NCBI GenBank assembly: GCA_036346205.1
Contig: JARFJB010002472.1
Span: forward strand, 7,622,001-7,686,000
Source: Vesta saturnalis
Taxonomy: Eukaryota; Arthropoda; Insecta; Coleoptera; Lampyridae
Length of the DNA stretch: 64,000 nucleotides
Reading direction: 5' to 3'
Shown here: piece after piece, positions 9,917 to 19,806 of the stretch
Layout: each line of letters starts with the position of its first letter
How positions within the stretch are numbered: position 1 is the stretch's first letter
The notes under the pieces: generated by a model
Database searches by the model: none
What the model saw: only the letters and a program-made list of their open reading frames with translations
Told to the model about the DNA's origin: nothing
Position numbers and translations under genes: made by a program

Positions 9917-10129
9917 CAACTTAATCGGTGACAACTAATCACTTAATTTTTCTATACTTAAGTTTATATGCCCACTTGTATGTTAAATTGTTATTATCTT
10001 TTTACACAATGTCGCCCGCTTGTTTTTCCTGTACTGTACAATTGTGGTTTTTGCACTTAAAGCACAATTAGACGTGCAAAATTATTTTTTATAAAAAAGT
10101 GTGTGTTCATAATAAAAGAATTGTAGGTA

Positions 10130-10852
10130 CCGGGTGGCCAACTAAGAACGGCCGTCAGCCATATCTCAGGAATGGATTATAACACAGGTTCGGGAAAAAA
10201 TTTTATAACAAAAGTGGCCTCGAAAAACGCCTGGAAATTATCTTCAGAATTGTAGGTCCACCGCTAGAGGGCGTATTTGACAGTTATAATTTTAAAAAGC
10301 AAAATTTTTCAAAATTTACTTAATTAAGGGGCATATTAAATATTATAATCAGATTCCTCGACAAATTCTGCATATTTTTTATTTGACAAGTTTTAGTCTA
10401 TCTTTTCCCAGGGGGAGAGTGAGAACCTTGTAAATTTGAAGCAATCTGATTAATAACATAAATGCTAGAGGGCGCTGTTTAATATTTTTTTTAATATTGT
10501 GTTTTCTCTTTACAATTTTAAATGGAAGCATAAAAATTTAAGTAGGTCTTTAAAAATGAGTCTAAATTAGTAATAAAACAGTGAAAACTGCAAGTTGATA
10601 TCTTTTTCCTATCCTGAGATATCGTAAGAAACAGGCAAATGACGGGAATTGTTCCTTCAACGTCTAGTAGGCTAGTTCGCGTTAACGGAAATTATTAAAT
10701 TTAGCCTGGATGAAAAGATCTTACATTGGTCTGCAGTAATTTAAACTGTTATCATACTAATGTTATGGTTGCCGCTAGATTACCTAAATGTAATGCTGTC
10801 TTTACTAACGATGAGAACAAATTATAAAATAATAATGTGATAAATCTAACAT
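10130..10852 (+). repeat. left long terminal inverted repeat
   Basis: Matches 12525-13318 in inverted orientation over its full length with scattered substitutions and one 80-base gap. The last matching bases are GTGATAAATCTAACA. Confidence 0.9.
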
Positions 10853-11132
10853 TTTTTTAATTATATAAGAATGTTATATTTGTTTTCAAGCGATGTGTTA
10901 GTAAATCAAAACCATAAAATATCAATAAAAACCGATATTTGCCCAGCAACAACATATACAGTTTAAAATATGAATTACGATTTACTGATGACAACAAAAT
11001 TAGTAAAGAGGGCCATGTAAGATATAAAATAAATTCTCTGTTGAAAACAAGCAAGCTATGATTTTCACGCATATGTCAAAAATTATTCATCGTGTTGCAT
11101 TTAATAGACTTTCTTTATCTTTTCGTACCAAA

Positions 11133-12502
11133 ATGATTCTTACAAATGAAGAAGCATTTGATATGTTGGCAGTTTATTTTGAATGTAAGAGAAATGCAAC
11201 CGTTGCTGCTAGAGTGAATGCACTGCAGTACCCAAACGGACGGCATCACAGCAGAAGAGTTTTTCTCCGACTCGCACACTGTGTGCGTACTACTGGAAAT
11301 GTGAATCTTCCTGTGTACCGAAGATAACGCAGAGGTAGAACAGAGGAAAATGTTATTGATGTTTTAGCTTATGTAAATGTTAACCCTCATTCAAGCACCA
11401 GAGCTATAGCTAGAGACTTCGGTATATGTCGAACCACCGTCCAAAATATTTTAAGAGAACACAGGTGACTACTTATTTATTAATGCGTGTTTTATTCGGT
11501 ATTATAATGATAAAATGTTTTAATTTTTTCGTTTGTCTATGTTTATGTCCAGTTTCAATAAAACAACAAATTATTTAATGAAATTACAAATAAATTGAAT
11601 AGATTTTAACTAACAACATGCAATTAATGAGGCTAACAGCAAAGTTAAAAGGTAAATAATTAAGAAAGCGAAAAATTCGTAATAACATTACCAGAGTTAA
11701 TGCATTTAAAGTCCTTTTTCGTTTACTAACAATGAAGGACTTCAATGTGTCTTATTGATCTGATTACTTTATAATAATACTATTTTAGATTACCCATATC
11801 ATGGTCTACACCATAGTTTGAATGCTCAAGATTTCGATACCAGGTTGGATTTTGCAACTGGCTCTCAAATATGATACACGATCCTGAAACTTTCACAATT
11901 ATGCAATGAGGCTACTTTTCATAGTGATGGTGTTGTAAATCGACATAATATGCACTACTGGTTTGAAAAGAATCTCCACTGGATGCAGAAGGTCCAACAT
12001 CAAGGTCGTTGGTCAGTAAATGTGTGGTGCGGGATTCTAGGTGGAGAAATAATTGGGCCTTTTTTTTAATGAGACTGTTAATGGAGAAAGATATTTAGAT
12101 TTTTTAAACAACGAATTGCCACTTCTTTTAGAAAACATACCCTTCGGCCTTGGTCATTCGTCGTGACATGTTCTTGCAACATGATGGATGCCCGGCACAT
12201 TATTCTAGAGATGTTCGGAATTTCTTAGATCAATCATACCCTGAAAGGTGGATGGGATGTGGAAGTTTATTTTTTGGCCACCAAGGTCTCCAGACCTAAC
12301 TTGTTTAGATTTTTATTTGTGAATAAGGTCTCGTTTATGCCGATAGACCCACAACAAGAGCTGACATGATTGAAAGAATACGACAGACAATACAAGTATT
12401 TCAAGGTTAGAAATTGAAACTGTTCTCTCACGTCAGCGATTGATTTCATGCATTGAAAATGATGGACGACATTTCGAACATCTAGCGACACTAATTACGT
12501 AG
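11133..12502 (+). pseudogene. mariner-like transposase pseudogene
   Basis: Starts near ATG 11133 with the N-terminal helix-turn-helix of this group (NEEAFDMLAVYFECKRNATV ... GNVNLPVYRR). A stop at 11327 follows, then a second DNA-binding region NPHSSTRAIARDFGICRTTV. The catalytic core is broken: a region around NEATFHSDGVVNRHN near 11915-11950, FLQHDGCPAHYSRDVRNFLD near 12170-12230, and PPRSPDLTCLDFYL near 12280-12320 (consistent with DD41D spacing, but a frameshift lies between). The C-terminus NDGRHFEHLATLIT ends at TAG 12500-12502. Several stops and frameshifts make it inactive. Confidence 0.8.
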
Positions 12503-12524
12503 TTATTTATTTAAGGTTTTAATT

Positions 12525-13318
12525 GTTAGATTTATCACATTATTATTTTATAATTTGTTCTTGTTAGTAGCGACAGCATTACATTTAGGTAATCTAGCGG
12601 CAACCATACATTAGTATGATAACAGTTTAAATTACTGCAGACAAATGTAAGATCTTTTCATCCGGCTATTAATAATTTCCGTTAACGCGAACTAGCTACT
12701 AGACGTTGGAAGAACAATTCCCCATTTACTGTTTCTTACGATATCTCAGGAAGGAAAAAGATATCGACTTGCAGTTTTCACTGTTTTATTACTAATTTAG
12801 TCTACTTTAAAGACCTACTTAAATTTATGCTTCCATTTAAAATTGTAAAGAAACACAATATTAAAAAATATTAAACAGCGCCCTCTAGCATTTATGTTAT
12901 TAATCAGATTGCTTCAAATTTACAAATTTTCTATTGTTTAACAAAAGCTCTTTCAAACAAATCAAGTTATTAAAATCGGTCAAGCAGAACCTGAATTAAA
13001 GGCGTTTTCGTAACAAGGTTCCCTCTCCCGCCTTATTTGAAAAGATAGACTAAAACTTGTCAAATTCTAAAAAGTGGCAGAATTTGTCGAGGAATCTGAT
13101 TATAATACTTAATATGCCCTTAATTGAGTAAATTTAGAAAAATGTTGCTTTTAAAATTTTAACTATCAAATACGCCATCTAGCGGTGGACCTACAATTCT
13201 GAAAATAATTTCCAGGCGTTTCTCGAGGCCACTCTTGTTATAAAAATTTTTTTCCCGAACCTGTGCTATAATCCATTCCTGAGATATAGCCGACGGCCGT
13301 TCTTAGTTGGCCACCCGG
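12525..13318 (-). repeat. right long terminal inverted repeat
   Basis: Inverted partner of 10130-10852, with about 80 extra bases at roughly 12935-13015. Confidence 0.9.
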
Positions 13319-13320
13319 TA

Positions 13321-14839
13321 CATACAATATAGTATGTGTAATTACCATTAAAATTAATAAGTACTCAACTTGCTAACGATTAATCACTCTCAAGGATTGA
13401 ATATCAAATTCAAAGCTTGGATAAATATGTATTATAATCATCACTAACCAATAAAGGTGATCATTGCAATGAATTATTTAAGTGAATCCATATTTTTAAG
13501 GGATACATTCATTAATTAAAATGAAATGATAACAAGAGTAGGTTTGGAAATAAATTGACTTTTTATTTTCTTCCAATAATACTATAAGTATCTCCATCTT
13601 TATTAACTGTTTTCAAAGATCCTTGTCACTTTTGTAATCAGTAATTGATAATCACAGTTAATGGTCGCTATTTTTATATTTAATAGTGATATTGTTATTA
13701 TGCTTACCTTTTAACTACTAATAATATACAAAAGAGTTATTGTCTCAGTATCAAGACCATACATCGACATGAATAAATTGCGAAAACAAACATTTCATAT
13801 CGAAAAATACATTGGTTTTCTTCCCCAGTTTAGGGTGTAAACAGTCCACTAATCAATTTTATTGGAAAATTCAGCAAATTACCGCAATAGATGAAACCAT
13901 TGGGACTAATGTTAGGAGAAAAAGATATTAACAACCTCCAACTCTACAACGAAAACATTTTTATGAACAGATTTACCCTGTCAAAGCTTTGCTCTCGCTA
14001 CATAAATAAAATTTGGTCTGTTTTTATTGTCTTTCAGAATATTTCATTTATAATTATAAACCAATAGGGCGATTTTGATTTGGATAATTATCCTTCTGTA
14101 ATGTTTTTCTGTAATTAAATATATCGTATAAAATAAATGCAGTAACGAAAGCTAATTTTCAAATATTAAACAAAATTGCTTACTTTTATAAAGTTTACAT
14201 CCCAGTAATTGCAGTTGGATGGAATTTAATATTATGAAAAAGAATTCCTACGTATCTACTTGATTAATAGACAAACAAAAAATACACAACATTTTTCTAA
14301 AGGAATTTAATCAGGTGCTGAGTTGTAGCACTAGAACAGCTTTAGTGATAAATTAAAATTTCCGCTAAAATATATTGCTTTGCGCCTGCAATGCAATTTG
14401 CTTTTCTTAAAGAATCTTAATTAACATTTGCATTTGAGGAAAACTAACATAAAACATTTTTCGTTTGCTATCAGGGACGTGATCTAGAACAGCAGATCAG
14501 ATGAATATTATATTAAAATTAAGTCTAATGCAATTCAAATACTAGATCAGAAATTCAGTAATGTAAAGTATATGCAAAATAAAACTTTTTTCTTAACATT
14601 TTACTTATAAATTTAAAATTCATCAAATAGATGAATGAATATAAAGCAGTTTGCATTACTACATCATTATTCAAATGACACTACGCCTAAGAATAAAATT
14701 AAACTGTATTTTGAGTTGACCGTACCATATTTATTTACAACAATTTCGCGAAAATAAATATAAAAAGGTGTTATATGAAAACCATATTAACAAAATAAAA
14801 AATGTGCTTCTTTTGAAAATACTACACGACTTTCTCACA
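13321..14839. other. AT-rich intergenic DNA, nothing recognised
   Basis: No ORF, RNA gene or ordered repeat was found in this stretch. Confidence 0.5.
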
Positions 14840-14892
14840 CCCAGAATATTAAAAATTATTATTACTTTATTAAATACACAAATAAAAAGTTT

Positions 14893-14966
14893 TACCTCGA
14901 GTAGGATTTGAACCTACGACCTCTACTTTGCTAGAGTACCGCGCTAACCAACTGCGCCATCAAGGT
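14893..14966 (-). tRNA. tRNA-like gene, anticodon AGC (family A)
   Basis: A 74-base cloverleaf on the minus strand: acceptor ACCTTGA/TCGAGGT (7 pairs, one T-G), D arm GCGC...GCGC, anticodon stem GTACT/AGTAG (4 of 5) with loop CTAGCAA, and T arm GTAGG/CCTAC with TTCAAAT. The anticodon AGC would read alanine codons, but acceptor position 3:70 is C:G, not the G:U that alanyl-tRNA synthetase needs. B box GGTTCAAATCC is good. A T-run follows the 3' end. It is the least damaged member of this cluster. Confidence 0.65.
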
Positions 14967-15005
14967 TCAAGCCTCAATCGATGTAAATTTTGTCTTTATA
15001 ATGTC

Positions 15006-15055
15006 GCAGTACTCTAGCAAAGTACAGGTCGTAGGTTAAAATCCTACTCGAGGTA
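15006..15055 (+). pseudogene. truncated tRNA-like unit (3' half)
   Basis: Only a stub of the D arm joined to ACTCTAGCAAAGTACAGG, the T arm (with TTAAAAT in place of TTCAAAT) and CTCGAGGTA remain. The 5' half is lost at the junction with the inverted unit. Confidence 0.6.
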
Positions 15056-15166
15056 AACTTTTTATTTATGTATTTAATAATAATTTTTAATTACATATTT
15101 ACCTTTGAACTTATTCGTTCATAACACAAACTTATAATAATTTAATATTAGTCAAGTTCCTTTGGT

Positions 15167-15205
15167 TGTGTGAATCCTTGCGATATTGCAGGCTCACATT
15201 CCATT
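15167..15205 (+). repeat. conserved hairpin-like spacer element (family A)
   Basis: TTGTGTGAATCCTTGCGATA then TTGCAGGCTCACATTCC. Outer TGTGA/TCACA can pair around the near-palindrome TGCGATATTGCA. The same element recurs about 100-130 bases upstream of each family A unit and, in altered form, in family B at 63258-63296. Confidence 0.55.
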
Positions 15206-15297
15206 AATATAAGTAATTTGATTGTAATCTTGTTATATTTAGAATTCACATCAGTTCTTCATACATAAAGACAAAATTTACATCGATTGGGGCTTGA

Positions 15298-15371
15298 ACC
15301 TTGATGGCGCAGTTGGTTAGCGCTGTACTCTAGCAAAGTACAGGTCGTAGGTTCAAATCCAACGCGAGGCA
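15298..15371 (+). tRNA. tRNA-like gene, anticodon AGC, damaged acceptor
   Basis: A 74-base cloverleaf starting ACCTTGATGGCGCAG with D arm GCGC/GCGC and perfect anticodon stem GTACT/AGTAC around CTAGCAA. The T stem has one mismatch (GTAGG/CCAAC), and the 3' acceptor reads GCGAGGC instead of TCGAGGT, which weakens three pairs. It is followed by a T-run. Likely a decaying copy. Confidence 0.5.
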
Positions 15372-15479
15372 AACTTTTTATTTATGTATTTAATAAAATT
15401 AATAATAATTTTTAATTACATATTTACCTTTGAACTTATTCGTTCATAACAAAAACTTATAATAGCCCAGAATATTATT

Positions 15480-17875
15480 GCGAGTGGCCTAATTAAGTAA
15501 TTTTTTTTAAGTAACTGTGGTCCTCAACACGCTAAATTTAGCCTAATACACTAAAGCGCTCAGGAACACTTAGGAGGACGGATAGGGGGATATTGAATTG
15601 CCTATGAACGACTACCTTAAATTTCTTGATGTCGTAAGTGAGAGGAAAACAGAAACTAAACATGAACTAGAAAGGTCATTCCAGAAATTAGAAGCCTTGT
15701 TGAAGAACGTGGCTTGCGCTTGTTTGGTACGACTAAGTAAAGATTTCTACTGCATATAGGTGATATCAATGAGCAAACCGAGTATTCCGGGCAAAGAAAT
15801 CCGAGATGATGGCAAAGAATGTAATTCAGTAGCACAATAGCCTTTGTAATACCGATAGCTGAAAGAAAGAATTGGAACAATTCTTCTCATGCTCAAGGGA
15901 CTGATTGTCAGAAATTAAGGATGGGTTATTTATAAGCATAATCGCTCTCCTTTGCATACAGCCAACAATATCGAGATCTGCACAAAATGCCCATTTTAGG
16001 AGTAGCTGCTTTAGTAGCTGATAGAAGATGGTCAACCCATAGCGGTGTTGAAAATACAGTCATTTGTAACATAGTAATAGGGTCTGAAAGCTTAAGGATC
16101 AGAACCATTCATACTTACAACAGAAAACGATCGATCTTTTTTGTCGGACGCAAAACAACACTCAGTTTCGTTAGTATTATGTTTAACTAAACTACTCCAT
16201 TCAAAAATATTTTGAATGTCTTTGTTGAAACGACATTTTTAGCTTTGATTGAGGTGGATTAATTACTATTATGAGTAGACTGAAATGAACTACAATGAAG
16301 AGTGCTGTCGTCAGCAAAGCAATGGATCGGGTTAATCGTTGAAAAAATAAGATCATTCATGTATAAAGAAGTGTAGGAGTTATTACGGATCACTGTGGCA
16401 CGCCCGCATTACTGACAGCTTCACCTACCGCACGTATTCGCCTTTTATTAAGGGTACGGAAAACCCAGTTGGCAAGCGCATTAGTTAACCCAAACGATAT
16501 GAGTTTGACCAGTAAACATTTATGCCAAACTTGGTCAAATGATATTGAGATATCTAAGGCAACTACAACTGTTCTAATCTATTCTTCCAAACTTGGATCA
16601 CGTATGAAATAAGATCATCTATTAAACGACGACGCCTAAAACCATATTGGTGCTTACTAAGGAGTTTGTTAGATTCAAGCTAAAAGAGTAGTTGGTGATT
16701 GATTACTTTTTCCACGGCTTTAGACAAAATGGAAGTGATTGCAATTGGATTTGTGAACAATTGCTTTCATGGTGAAGGGAATTACCCAGAAGACATAAAG
16801 CTCGAATGGAGCTTAAGTAAGGGTAGTACTAGTCTGAGGGAACATTTCCTTAAGACAATAGCTGAGGTACCGTCCTGCCCAATCGCCTTATTAGGATGAA
16901 GCGTATTGACCATCGATTCTAGGAACTTGTATCGAAAATGAATTGGATTCATAGCGAATGAAGAAGAGCTGACTAGAGACAAAACCTTTTTAGAATCATT
17001 AAAATACGTGTTTCATTGGTTTTGTCTACAGAAACAGCAACTACAGAGTCGTCAAAAGATGCCATGGGGGGAAATGAAGATATACCAAAGTTTTTACTGG
17101 TGGTTTTAGCTAAACGCCAAAAAAAGGCACAAATAGATGTAGCTGGATCATTGTATTTTTGTTGTTAAAACAATTTTTTAGTTTTAGTGATAACACGATT
17201 ACAGGCATTCTTAGAACCAACGTAGCCTGCATGACTCTCGACCATTTCATTAGATTTCGATTTGGTATAAAATTTACTTTTCAAGCATAATGTATCAGCA
17301 CAAGCCTTAGTAAACCAAGGTTGGGAAGAGAATGACGTATACGACTTTATTTTTTGGGAATATAGAACACCATAATAGTTTCAGGTTGTAAAAGAGCAAT
17401 ATCTGAAGGCGAGAATAACTCAAAGCAATATACATGCCATGGGAAGTTTTCAAAGAAATCCAGGAAATTACACATTGCAGTTGACTTAAAACCACAAGGT
17501 CCTTTCAGTGATATGAACGACAAGAATTAGGGTCAGTAGAAGTTACTTCTATTAACCAATAGTCAGACAGATCTAGTGAGGCAAGTTTTATAAACATGTG
17601 GGTTTGAATATGTAGAATATAGTTAGGGTTATTAGGGATTCTTAAAAAATCAAGGAAAACATTAATGAATCTAGGTAAGGCTACTTTCCAATCTACAAAG
17701 TGGGATTAAAATGGATCGTTATTGAGATATTGAAAAAATTGAACGTATACTTAATTTCCACGTTGTTTGGCAGAAACCAAAAAATGTGCCTAGTAAATTC
17801 CTTCTTTCTACGCTGTTGGATAACTCACCTAATCTAAGTAGCACCAGGAGTAATGAAAGCAAACTCAAATGCAAA
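15480..17875 (-). mobile_element. non-LTR retrotransposon remnant (jockey/CR1-like), 3' part
   Basis: Minus-strand reading gives, in order, an endonuclease-side stretch (about 17870-17300), LINE linker, reverse transcriptase and a C-terminal tail ending near 15560. The 3' end lies close to 15480-15560, just outside the tRNA cassette. The 5' end is lost. The clade is assigned only by resemblance. Confidence 0.7.
15600..17875 (-). pseudogene. LINE ORF2 (endonuclease / reverse transcriptase) pseudogene
   Basis: It copies its own RNA into DNA at a nicked target. Recognisable pieces: IGQDGTSAIVLRKCS near 16870; an RT fingers/palm block ITSILSKAVEKVINHQLL near 16730; HQYGFRRRRLIDDL near 16640; the palm motif CFADDSTLHCS with the intact FADD at 16307-16318; and a C-terminal block VGCMQRRAIMLINNPSLISD near 15940 and RNTRFAH near 15780. 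Stops and frameshifts are scattered throughout, so it is inactive. Confidence 0.7.
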
Positions 17876-17879
17876 ATAT

Positions 17880-18062
17880 CAAATACGTAGTCTTTTCCTT
17901 CAAATATTTACACACAATACTTTTTAGAATCTTTAAAGCTTATTTATCGTGAAATTGGTATTTTTGTAATAAGGAAATATCAGAAATCATATTTCCTTGG
18001 ATGCACATATGTTATTTTAACCAGTGTAACCACAGTTGTCTATGTATCCATAGCCTGTAAGG
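17880..18062. other. AT-rich spacer
   Basis: Short spacer between the LINE remnant and the satellite; nothing recognised. Confidence 0.4.
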
Positions 18063-18599
18063 AACACGCACACACACACGCAAACGCACACGCACGCGCA
18101 CACGCACGCGCACACGCACGCGCACGGTCACGGCCACGCACACTACATGCACGCGCACGCCACGCACACGCACACGCACACGCACACGCACAGCACACGC
18201 ACAGCAACAGCACACGCACCGCACTGGGCGCATGCACGCGCCACGCGACGCACACGCACGCACACGCACACGCACACGCACACGCACACGCACACGCACA
18301 CGCACACGCACACGCACACGCACACGCACACGAGGCGCACAGCACAGCACACAGCAGGCGCATACGCACACGCAGCGCACACGCACGCACGCACGACGCA
18401 CGCGCAACGCGCAAGCTCACGACGCACGACGCACGCACACACGCACAGCACACGCACACGCACACGCACACGCACACGACAGCACACGACACGCACACGC
18501 ACACGCACACACAGCACACGCACACACTAACGCACACACAACACAGCACGCACACGGACACGCACGCACACGCACAAATACGCGAATGTGACAGCACGT

Positions 18600-18633
<34 letters not shown>

Positions 18634-18637
18634 GCAA
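18063..18637. repeat. 575-bp CACACG-type satellite/minisatellite
   Basis: Nearly pure alternation of CA, CG and GC dinucleotides in (GCACAC)n and (ACACGC)n registers with irregular interruptions, ending in a clean (CA)n run of about 30 bases at 18598-18632. All six frames are open over long distances because the repeat lacks stop codons; those ORFs are artefacts. It is by far the most GC-rich and CpG-rich stretch of the window. Confidence 0.97.
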
Positions 18638-18710
18638 TGATGTAGCCTACGTGACGAAAAGTTACTATTCATACAAATTTAGGTTTCGTGTTTCGACTTC
18701 AACTTTCCCT

Positions 18711-18860
18711 ATACTTTCATCATTTCCATTCTAGCAATTGATTTAAAATAAAATACGTTAGGGGGTGACAATTAATACGTAGTTCTCTATTTATTACTTG
18801 TGGGTGTGTTATTTCCAAATTGTCATTGTAATTTTTTGTTGTTGTTTATGACTTTAAACT
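18711..18860 (+). repeat. left terminal inverted repeat of the 4.36-kb element
   Basis: Inverted match to about 22930-23074 with small indels. Confidence 0.65.
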
Positions 18861-19566
18861 CATGGAGGTTCAAAAGGTTTATTTCGGGTGAAAGCTCTAT
18901 TCCGATTTTCTAGGTGGAACGCAGTACATTCTCTACTCTTCGGGTTGAGCGACTAAAAATAGTACGTTATTTATTAGGCTTAGAAATGTCAGTTTTTGTG
19001 ACGAATTTGTGCATTTGAACGCCGAAAAACATGAGATAAGCCACATAATCTCTCTTTTAAGCGGTATTAAAAATTTTTAGTCATGTAAAATAACCTTAAT
19101 TTGTTTACCTTTTAATGCCACTTCAGTTGCGTTTGTCAAGATACATAATGTCAATTTTTTATGACGTTTGAAGAAAAAACAATATATTAAAAGGACAATG
19201 ACACCTATAGTTAATTCAAAAAATTACATGCATCACCGTCCTTCACCTGCCCACCCGCCTTGTTCATAATAATGCCTACAGTGCTTACATCGCTCCTCTC
19301 AACATTGGGTATTTTATATTCAAATTCGCTTATTTTTTAATGAAAACATTTTAATTTCTTTAAATGGCACACCTGGTATATTTGTATTCTGTCTTACTAA
19401 AGCTTAAAAGCCCCTTCAGTTTTGGCATATATCCTATACCTATATTCAATAATTGTTGAAATATTCCGATTAAAGTAAGTATATGTCGAAATAAAACTTA
19501 TCGGGACTCACGTGCTATGGGTACAATTATTTCAATAGTATTGCATCCATAGCATCAAAGTATCAG

Positions 19567-19806
19567 TTGGATTTCACTACCACTTATTTAATTGAGCCCA
19601 AAAACATTCCTTTTGAATTTTGTGTTTCAATAATTGTTGATATACTTTTGATTTGGACCCTCACTTTTGACAACATAAGAAGTGTAACTTTTCGGCAAGC
19701 TTCTCGAACTCTGCTCATGTCTTCTCTGGTGGTCGGTTTATTGATCTATACCCGGTCGTTTATGCATCCCCTGAAGAAAAAGTTTAACGGAATGGTCACA
19801 AGATGA
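19567..19806 (+). CDS. unidentified ORF inside the 4.36-kb element
   Basis: A 79-codon frame from ATG 19567 to TGA at 19804. The C-terminal half (SVTFRQASRTLLMSSLVVGL) is more protein-like than the AT-rich surroundings. It has one hydrophobic segment at residues about 50-64. Not recognised; it may be a shadow of an older reading frame. Low confidence. Confidence 0.15.
   Translation: MDFTTTYLIEPKNIPFEFCVSIIVDILLIWTLTFDNIRSVTFRQASRTLLMSSLVVGLLIYTRSFMHPLKKKFNGMVTR

Larger units (their letters stand above)
10130..13318 (+). mobile_element. 3.19-kb mariner-like element with 0.7-0.8-kb inverted repeats
   Basis: Both ends begin CCGGGTGGCCAACTAAGAAC when read inward, and each is flanked by TA (10128-10129 and 13319-13320), the expected target duplication. 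The inverted arms are 10130 to about 10852 and about 12525 to 13318. The right arm carries about 80 extra bases near 12935-13015 that the left lacks. The arms end outside the transposase frame, unlike the 4.36-kb element. Confidence 0.9.
14840..15477. mobile_element. tRNA-like cassette flanked by 12-bp direct repeats
   Basis: CCCAGAATATTA occurs at 14840-14851 and exactly again at 15466-15477, bracketing about 614 bases. The interior is one inverted and two direct tRNA-like units plus the spacer also found in the 60-61.6 kb array. The perfect 12-base flank looks like a target-site duplication, so the cassette probably inserted as a unit. No reading frame, poly-A tail or terminal inverted repeat typical of a known transposon is visible, so the mechanism is unknown. 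Confidence 0.55.

Noticed and set aside
18012..18672. Several long overlapping ORFs rich in Cys/Val/Arg or His/Thr
   Set aside because: They are translations of the CACACG repeat, which has no stop codons in any frame.
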